Below, in pieces: positions 5,863 through 9,708 of a stretch of 9,708 nt of DNA; the stretch's first letter is position 1, and the number at the start of each line of letters is the position of its first letter. Below the pieces are notes generated by a model. That model had not been told where the DNA came from and ran no database searches. It saw only the letters and a program-made list of their open reading frames with translations. The position numbers and the translations under genes are program-made. Origin of the DNA: CAZQWJ01 sp964597265 (GTDB lineage: Bacteria; Patescibacteriota; 4484-211; JAGQKX01); assembly GCA_964597265.1 (NCBI GenBank), contig CAZQWJ010000031.1, forward strand, positions 1 to 9,708, read 5' to 3'.

Positions 5863-5872
5863 AGTAATCACG

Positions 5873-5879
5873 CTCCTTT
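5873..5879 (-). promoter_or_regulatory. Shine-Dalgarno for the Lys-rich mini-gene
   Basis: AAAGGAG on the minus strand, ten bases before TTG (5862) and one base before GTG (5871). The spacing decides the start in favour of TTG. Confidence 0.7.
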
Positions 5880-5903
5880 CGTCACAGAATAATCATGTAA
5901 CAA

Positions 5904-5933
5904 AGTATACATTTAGAGTACATCATCACACAA
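5904..5933 (-). promoter_or_regulatory. Sigma70-like promoter for the Lys-rich mini-gene
   Basis: On the minus strand TTGTGT (5933-5928), 18 bases, then TATACT (5909-5904). The predicted transcript starts near 5897, giving a leader of about 35 bases that contains the SD. An A/T run (5952-5962) lies about 20 bases upstream of the -35, where an UP element would be. This fills the gap between this gene and the response regulator stop at 5970. Confidence 0.55.
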
Positions 5934-5969
5934 AAAATACAATATGTAATTAAAAAATTTTTGAGGAAA

Positions 5970-6809
5970 TTACTTGAATCCCAAGAAGCGAAGTAACATA
6001 CGAAACGCACTTTCTGGTTCTGTTTTTTTGGTTGCAGGTTCCCCTGCTGCAGCGGGTGGTGCGACACTACTCTCACGAGCTTTTTTGTACTCGTCTGATT
6101 CATACAGTGAAACCCCATCACGTTCAATCCAAAAATGAAACCCGTTTCGTTCGGGCACCTTTTGATCAGCATACACTAATTTGTATTTTTCAGGATTCAT
6201 CATCTCTATTCCCTCATCAAGACTGTTGGTGATATCAACACGATGATCAAGATATGCGGACACGTATTTTCCTCGCTGTTGTTCGTCGGTGATGATAAAT
6301 AGATATTTTTTGTTCGGTAGGGTTTTGACATGATCAAACTGCAACATGTATGGCAGAGAATCCTCGGCTCCAAGAAGCTCTTGCAGTAATTCTTTGCGCT
6401 TTGCGTCGTCATCTCCACGCGCTTTCTCAAAATACTCATCGATCATAACCAATGCTTCTTCTGGAGAAACTACCGATTTGGAAAGTATTTTTTTGACGCC
6501 CAAATCATACGCTTGCTTGATGACATCTTTGTGATCTGCCAAATTGCTCAGATACCAAATCGGACCCTGCTCTTGTACTGAAGCCAAAGTGTTGAATCGT
6601 TCAACCATTTGCAACCCATCCAGATGGGGGTGCATGATATCAGAGATAATGAGGTCATAGTGCTTTTCCTTAAGCATCTCCAATCCAACTTTGCCATCAT
6701 CTGCTGCGTCCACATCATACCCATGCTCTTGCAGCATTTTTACAAAAGCCTCACGATAGAACTTATCATCTTCCACTACCAGTATGTGATGAGCACCTTC
6801 TGTATTCAT
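5970..6809 (-). CDS. Response regulator: receiver domain plus degenerate second receiver-like region
   Basis: A 279-residue protein. Residues 8-127 form a complete CheY-like receiver: acidic pair D14-D15 in VVEDDKFY, phospho-acceptor D57 in ISDIMHPHLDG, switch Ser88 in YLSN and Lys111 in ILSKSV. After a linker rich in K, E and D (about 130-165), residues 168-229 read like another receiver start: KYLFIITDEQQRGKYVSAY, then YKLVYADQKVP with D215 in the phospho-site position. They stop before the second half of the fold. No DNA-binding, enzymatic or transmembrane output domain is seen; the end (271-279, MLLRFLGFK) is short, hydrophobic and basic. No histidine kinase lies in the window. It is the last gene after the MscS-like and SppA genes, 21 bases after the sppA stop. 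No SD precedes it. Confidence 0.88.
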   Translation of the reverse strand: MNTEGAHHILVVEDDKFYREAFVKMLQEHGYDVDAADDGKVGLEMLKEKHYDLIISDIMHPHLDGLQMVERFNTLASVQEQGPIWYLSNLADHKDVIKQAYDLGVKKILSKSVVSPEEALVMIDEYFEKARGDDDAKRKELLQELLGAEDSLPYMLQFDHVKTLPNKKYLFIITDEQQRGKYVSAYLDHRVDITNSLDEGIEMMNPEKYKLVYADQKVPERNGFHFWIERDGVSLYESDEYKKARESSVAPPAAAGEPATKKTEPESAFRMLLRFLGFK

Positions 6810-6830
6810 AACTATTATTGAATCATTAAC

Positions 6831-7883
6831 TTATAACGAATACAAGTATAGCGGCGTTCCGCCGAGAGAATGAGTTAACGGGCGTGGCAACACACTCCAC
6901 GGCGACAACCGCTCACCCGCATAGCCCAACAAGCTCTGCAAGAGCCCGCCAAACGAATACTCTATGACAGTCGCTTGGGTAAGACCAGCATGTGCTTTTG
7001 CCAATTCTACAGATTCATGAAATGTCCCAAGGCGATCTACCAGATTATCCGAAAGCGCCTGTGAACCGCTCAATGGACGGCCATCCGCCAGCTCGCGCAA
7101 ACGCTCCTCACTAATATCTCTATTTTCCAACACGCGCGTAAGAAACTGCTCATGCGCTTCACCAACAATAGTCTGTAGTATCTCCACCTGGACAGGGTCA
7201 ACTTCTTGCAAAGGGTCCAAAAACGCTTTGTTGTCCCCGCTTGAGATGACTACACTTTTGACACCATATGCATCGGCGAGGTCTTTGACATTATATGTGC
7301 TGACCACTACGCCGATAGATCCGGTAAGTGTCGCTCCATCTGCCACAACCGTATCTGCAGCAAGCGCAATATAATAACCGCCAGAGGCAGCCACTTCTCC
7401 CATTGATGCAATCACCGGAATGTGTGTTTGCTGTTTGAACCGGCGGATGAGCTGATATATCTCTTCCGAAGCAGTCACAGAACCTCCAGGACTATTGATC
7501 CGCAACACCACTGCTTTGATAGACCTGTCTTGTTGTATCTGTTCAAAAAATTGTAGTAGTTTCTGTGGAGAAATCACTTGCGTATCAAACGTCCCCAAAC
7601 TGCCTGAGCCAGCGTCTTCCAAAATAGTTCCTGACAGTGTAACCACGGCAACCTTGTCTTCACCCTGACCAAACAGCTTGGATTGTGTCGCCACTGGTGA
7701 TGAGCTGTTTCCAAGTCCGCCCAAAATACCGGCAAAAGAAAGAATGAGAAAACCATACAACAAAAACTTACCGATAGCCGCAACCGCATCTCCCATGCTC
7801 TTACTAACAGAGATTATTTTGCCTACCCTGTTCTGAGGTGGAGTGGGAACAGGTTGTGCTGTTGATGGATGTGATGTTTCCAT
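6831..7883 (-). CDS. sppA: Signal peptide peptidase SppA-type serine protease (S49)
   Basis: A 350-residue membrane-anchored peptidase of the short (Bacillus/archaeal) SppA type, which degrades cleaved signal peptides and other membrane-proximal peptides. One membrane helix lies at about 37-58 after a polar N-terminus. The protease core has VVLRINSPGGSVTASEEIY (125-143), then the nucleophile Ser167 in MGEVAASGGYYIA and TGSIGVV (187-193). The general base is likely Lys219 in SSGDNKAF; the 52-residue Ser-Lys spacing equals that of the Bacillus enzyme (S147/K199). The last part (from about 300) is poorly conserved. The start is two bases after the TAA of the MscS-like gene (7888-7886), so the pair is coupled. 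No SD is visible. Confidence 0.94.
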   Translation of the reverse strand: METSHPSTAQPVPTPPQNRVGKIISVSKSMGDAVAAIGKFLLYGFLILSFAGILGGLGNSSSPVATQSKLFGQGEDKVAVVTLSGTILEDAGSGSLGTFDTQVISPQKLLQFFEQIQQDRSIKAVVLRINSPGGSVTASEEIYQLIRRFKQQTHIPVIASMGEVAASGGYYIALAADTVVADGATLTGSIGVVVSTYNVKDLADAYGVKSVVISSGDNKAFLDPLQEVDPVQVEILQTIVGEAHEQFLTRVLENRDISEERLRELADGRPLSGSQALSDNLVDRLGTFHESVELAKAHAGLTQATVIEYSFGGLLQSLLGYAGERLSPWSVLPRPLTHSLGGTPLYLYSL

Positions 7884-7885
7884 AG

Positions 7886-8443
7886 TTACTTGTTGGATGC
7901 TTCGGTTTTACCTTCTTCTGGCTGCTCTTTTTGAGGCAGGTTTTTGGTCACTTTGGTGATCTGGCTGTTTGGAATAATATGCACACTGTCATCATCGCCT
8001 TTTAATACAGTTGTTCGCAAGTTGATACGTCGCACTGTGCCTATGACCCCAGCGACCTCCACCCGATCTCCTACATTATATTGATTCTCAACCAATACGA
8101 ATAACCCGCTTACTAAATCTCGAACCAATGTCTGAGAACCAAGCCCGACCGCAAGACCTAAGATACCAGCGCCAGTGAGGATTGGTGTGATATCTACATT
8201 CCACGCTGACAGAATAATCAGCCCGGCCACTGTCCATATAACAATACTCACGATGTTTTCGGTAACGGTCTGCAGCGTTAGTAAACGTTGGGAGCGCGCA
8301 CCGCCTTTCCTGTGGTTGCTTTCCAACCGCATCATGCCCCTTTTGACAAATTTCTTGGCCACCACCTGGCCACACAACGTAACGACTATAACAAAGGCTG
8401 TCTGAAAAATACTTGTGGTAACTGTAACACTCAAATCTAACAT
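7886..8443 (-). CDS. Short MscS-family mechanosensitive channel
   Basis: A 185-residue protein starting MLDLSVTVTT. Helices lie at about 9-30 and 61-81. The pore-lining helix follows: ITPILTGAGILGLAVGLG (85-102), then SQTLVRDLVSGLFVLVENQY, the Gly/Ala-patterned MscS TM3 with the kink region. The beta domain comes next (VGDRVEVAGVIGTVRRINLRTTVL to VHIIPNSQI). The chain ends about 20 residues later with a charged tail, so the C-terminal alpha/beta vestibule domain of E. coli MscS is missing. MscS channels release solutes on hypo-osmotic shock. The reading frame stays open to 8737, but that extension lies antisense to dsbB. ATG 8443 fits a TATACT ending seven bases upstream; ATG 8491 (sixteen residues more) is the alternative. 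It is the first gene of the mscS-sppA-response regulator operon. Confidence 0.88.
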   Translation of the reverse strand: MLDLSVTVTTSIFQTAFVIVVTLCGQVVAKKFVKRGMMRLESNHRKGGARSQRLLTLQTVTENIVSIVIWTVAGLIILSAWNVDITPILTGAGILGLAVGLGSQTLVRDLVSGLFVLVENQYNVGDRVEVAGVIGTVRRINLRTTVLKGDDDSVHIIPNSQITKVTKNLPQKEQPEEGKTEASNK

Positions 8444-8450
8444 CACAAAA

Positions 8451-8479
8451 AGTATACCGTACGTGCTCGTTTCTGCAAA
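8451..8479 (-). promoter_or_regulatory. Promoter, predicted leaderless, for the MscS-SppA-response regulator operon
   Basis: On the minus strand TTTGCA (8479-8474), 17 bases, then TATACT (8456-8451). Seven bases (TTTTGTG) separate the -10 from the ATG at 8443, the same hexamer and spacing as before the Cys-rich gene. GG precedes the TATACT, as at the SurA-like promoter. No SD. Confidence 0.55.
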
Positions 8480-8501
8480 CCACCCTTGCATACAAATCAG
8501 G

Positions 8502-8507
8502 TATAAT
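8502..8507 (+). promoter_or_regulatory. Perfect -10 hexamer, predicted leaderless, for dsbB
   Basis: TATAAT, six bases (ACCCTT) before the ATG at 8514, so the expected transcript starts at the start codon. I find no good -35; TTGCAT at 8486 is only ten bases away. The hexamer sits in an eleven-base near-palindrome, GGTATAATACC (8500-8510), so a -10-like TATTAT is also read on the minus strand. Confidence 0.5.
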
Positions 8508-8513
8508 ACCCTT

Positions 8514-8927
8514 ATGCTCAAAAAGTATACGTTGATCTTCACCTGGGTGACTGCATGGATTGCAACCCTTGGCAGCTTGTTTTTCAGCGAAGTGCTCAAA
8601 TACCCCCCTTGTACATTGTGTTGGTACCAACGCATTGCTATGTATCCGTTAGTGGTGATTCTATTCGTTGGGATTTGGAAAAAAGATAAAAATGCGGTGT
8701 GGTACGGTCTGCCGTTGGCTCTGATCGGATGGGTCATTGCTCTGTATCATAGCCTGCTGTATTACGGTCTTATTCCTCAGCCGATAGGTGCGTGTGCAAA
8801 CGGCGTGTCCTGTACGAGTGAACAAGTCCTGTGGTTTGGATTTGTTAGCATTCCGCTGCTTTCGTTTGTCGCATTCACTATGATCCTGCTTGGATTATTT
8901 ACGTTTATCAAACAAAAAGACGCATGA
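8514..8927 (+). CDS. dsbB: DsbB/BdbC-type disulfide bond formation protein
   Basis: A 137-residue four-helix membrane thiol oxidoreductase. It passes electrons from a DsbA-like partner to quinone, so that secreted proteins gain disulfides. The first active pair is C33-x2-C36 in PPCTLCWYQR, the DsbB hallmark right after helix 1. The second pair is C94 and C100 in IGACANGVSCT, in the loop after helix 3. Helices lie at about 5-26, 42-54, 63-85 and 107-133. The length suits the short BdbC type. The frame is open to 8415, but the ATG at 8514 follows a perfect -10 and starts a normal family N-terminus (MLKKYTLIFTWVTAW). No DsbA-like partner lies in the window. The TGA overlaps the ATG of the ABC ATPase gene (ATGA, 8924-8927). 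Confidence 0.93.
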   Translation: MLKKYTLIFTWVTAWIATLGSLFFSEVLKYPPCTLCWYQRIAMYPLVVILFVGIWKKDKNAVWYGLPLALIGWVIALYHSLLYYGLIPQPIGACANGVSCTSEQVLWFGFVSIPLLSFVAFTMILLGLFTFIKQKDA

Positions 8928-9708
8928 CAAAAGACCACGACCAACTGCCCATAGTCCTCACGAACCTGACCAAATATTATGGAACCAGAAAAGGTGTCGA
9001 AGACATCAACCTTGCAGTGCATCCTGGCGAGGTCTTTGGTTTTCTAGGTGCCAACGGCGCAGGCAAAAGCACTACTATCCGTACCATTCTTAATTTCATC
9101 TCTCCCACAAGCGGCTCCGCACGGGTATTTGGACTTGACAGTGTCAAGGACTCGGTTGCCATCAAACACCGTGTAGGCTATCTGTCCGGCAACGCCGAAC
9201 TCTACAACGACATGACCGGGCAGCAGTTGTTTCAGTATCTCGCGTCATTCGGTAATCTCGTGGACTGGGATTATGTACAACAGTTGGTAACGCGGCTACA
9301 GGCAGAGCCTGAGAGACAGATCAACAAGCTCTCCAAAGGCAATCGCCAAAAGATCGCCTTGATTCAAGCGCTTATGCATCAACCTGATCTACTCATTCTT
9401 GACGAGCCAACCAACGGACTTGATCCACTCATGCAGCAGGTGTTTTATCAACTCATCGAAGAAGCCAAGGCGAAAGAAAAGACCGTGTTTCTTTCTTCAC
9501 ATAACCTGACTGAGGTACAAAAAATCTGCGACCGAGCAGCGTTTGTACGTAACGGCAATCTGGTGGCTATCGAAGAGCTCAGCAATACCCAAAATCTTAC
9601 CTACCATCGCTATATTGTCGAGTTTGCACAACCACCTCAGAAAGAGGTCTTTGCACAGTTGCCAAATACCAACGATTTATCCATTGATGGTACTACCATG
9701 CATATTGG
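8924..9708 (+). CDS. ABC-2-type transporter ATP-binding protein (partial, C-terminus beyond window)
   Basis: ATPase of an ABC-2 (drug, polysaccharide or unknown substrate) exporter; 261 codons are present with no stop before the edge. Walker A is GANGAGKST (42-50), Walker B LLILDEP with E161, D-loop NGLDP, H-loop H193 in LSSHNLTEV. The signature is LSKGNRQKI (136-144) rather than LSGGQ, and the usual Q-loop Gln is not seen in GYLSGNAELYNDMTG (85-99); I recall both features in a common ABC-2 subgroup, so they probably do not mean loss of activity. After the core (about 215) a C-terminal accessory domain begins (YHRYIVEFAQPP). It is coupled to dsbB by a 4-nt overlap and has no SD of its own. 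A permease gene should follow outside the window. Confidence 0.93.
   Translation, partial: MTKDHDQLPIVLTNLTKYYGTRKGVEDINLAVHPGEVFGFLGANGAGKSTTIRTILNFISPTSGSARVFGLDSVKDSVAIKHRVGYLSGNAELYNDMTGQQLFQYLASFGNLVDWDYVQQLVTRLQAEPERQINKLSKGNRQKIALIQALMHQPDLLILDEPTNGLDPLMQQVFYQLIEEAKAKEKTVFLSSHNLTEVQKICDRAAFVRNGNLVAIEELSNTQNLTYHRYIVEFAQPPQKEVFAQLPNTNDLSIDGTTMHI

Noticed and set aside
5938..5962. Possible terminator after the response regulator (TACA-ATA-TGTA followed by T6, and the A/T run)
   Set aside because: A four-base-pair AT-rich stem is too weak, and the A/T run fits better as upstream DNA of the Lys-rich gene promoter.
6852..6864. Small hairpin CGGCG-TTC-CGCCG near the end of sppA, followed on the minus strand by TATACT (6850-6845)
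   Set aside because: Only five base pairs inside coding sequence, no T tract, and no -35 at the right distance; the TATACT is 35 bases from the response regulator ATG. An internal promoter is possible but unsupported.
8444..8737. N-terminal extension of the MscS-like frame up to an ATG at 8737
   Set aside because: It runs antisense through the 5' half of dsbB, shows no MscS similarity, and a promoter with correct spacing starts the gene at 8443.
1..9708. Recoded stop (TGA read as Gly, as in some CPR lineages)
   Set aside because: TGA ends several genes precisely at ATGA junctions with the next gene, and no family alignment needs read-through of TGA.
1..9708. Mobile element, toxin-antitoxin or defence cassette
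   Set aside because: No transposase, integrase, terminal repeats, toxin or restriction gene is recognisable, and neighbouring genes look like ordinary chromosome content.

Overview
The window looks like chromosome from a small-genome bacterium of the Candidate Phyla Radiation (Patescibacteria) type. That is an inference from content and style, not a marker-gene assignment. The signs are very tight packing with 4-nt ATGA overlaps, few Shine-Dalgarno (SD) sequences, short family members, a Cys-rich mini-protein and a Lys-rich basic mini-protein of kinds I associate with CPR genomes, and many envelope proteins of unknown partner. TGA works as a stop (for example in the ATGA junctions), so the standard bacterial code fits. 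No rRNA, tRNA, CRISPR array, insertion sequence, integrase or phage gene is visible.

Layout. Positions 1-3557 and 5761-8443 are read on the minus strand; 4952-5743 and 8514 to the end are read on the plus strand. From the left: a MacB-type ABC exporter (permease cut by the window edge, plus its ATPase); a YggT-family membrane protein coupled to a 65-residue Cys-rich protein; a Cas4/AddB-like PD-(D/E)XK nuclease with a four-Cys iron-sulfur pattern; a 118-residue three-helix membrane protein coupled to a YgjP-type zinc metallopeptidase; and a membrane-anchored SurA-N-like protein heading that cluster. Then come a divergent guanylate-kinase-like P-loop protein (+), a 33-residue Lys-rich protein (-), and a minus-strand operon in the order MscS-like channel, SppA (S49) peptidase, response regulator. 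Last, a divergent plus-strand pair: DsbB-type thiol oxidoreductase coupled to an ABC-2 ATPase that runs off the window. No gene-free stretch exceeds about 110 bases.

How it fits together. Most products act at or across the cytoplasmic membrane: export (two ABC systems), disulfide formation (DsbB), signal-peptide or membrane proteolysis (SppA), a chaperone-like extracytoplasmic protein, osmotic release (MscS) and a membrane protein of unknown role with two Cys predicted outside. I see no defence island or mobile cassette.

The most interesting signal is regulatory. At five transcription-unit starts a -10 hexamer (TATACT, TATAAT or GATAAT) ends only 6-7 bases before the ATG and no SD is present, which predicts leaderless mRNAs. 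The Lys-rich mini-gene and the MacB-type permease are the contrast, with clear SD sequences. Also notable are an intrinsic terminator for the Lys-rich gene placed inside the 3' end of the opposing coding region, and a response regulator whose C-terminal half resembles a second, decayed receiver domain.
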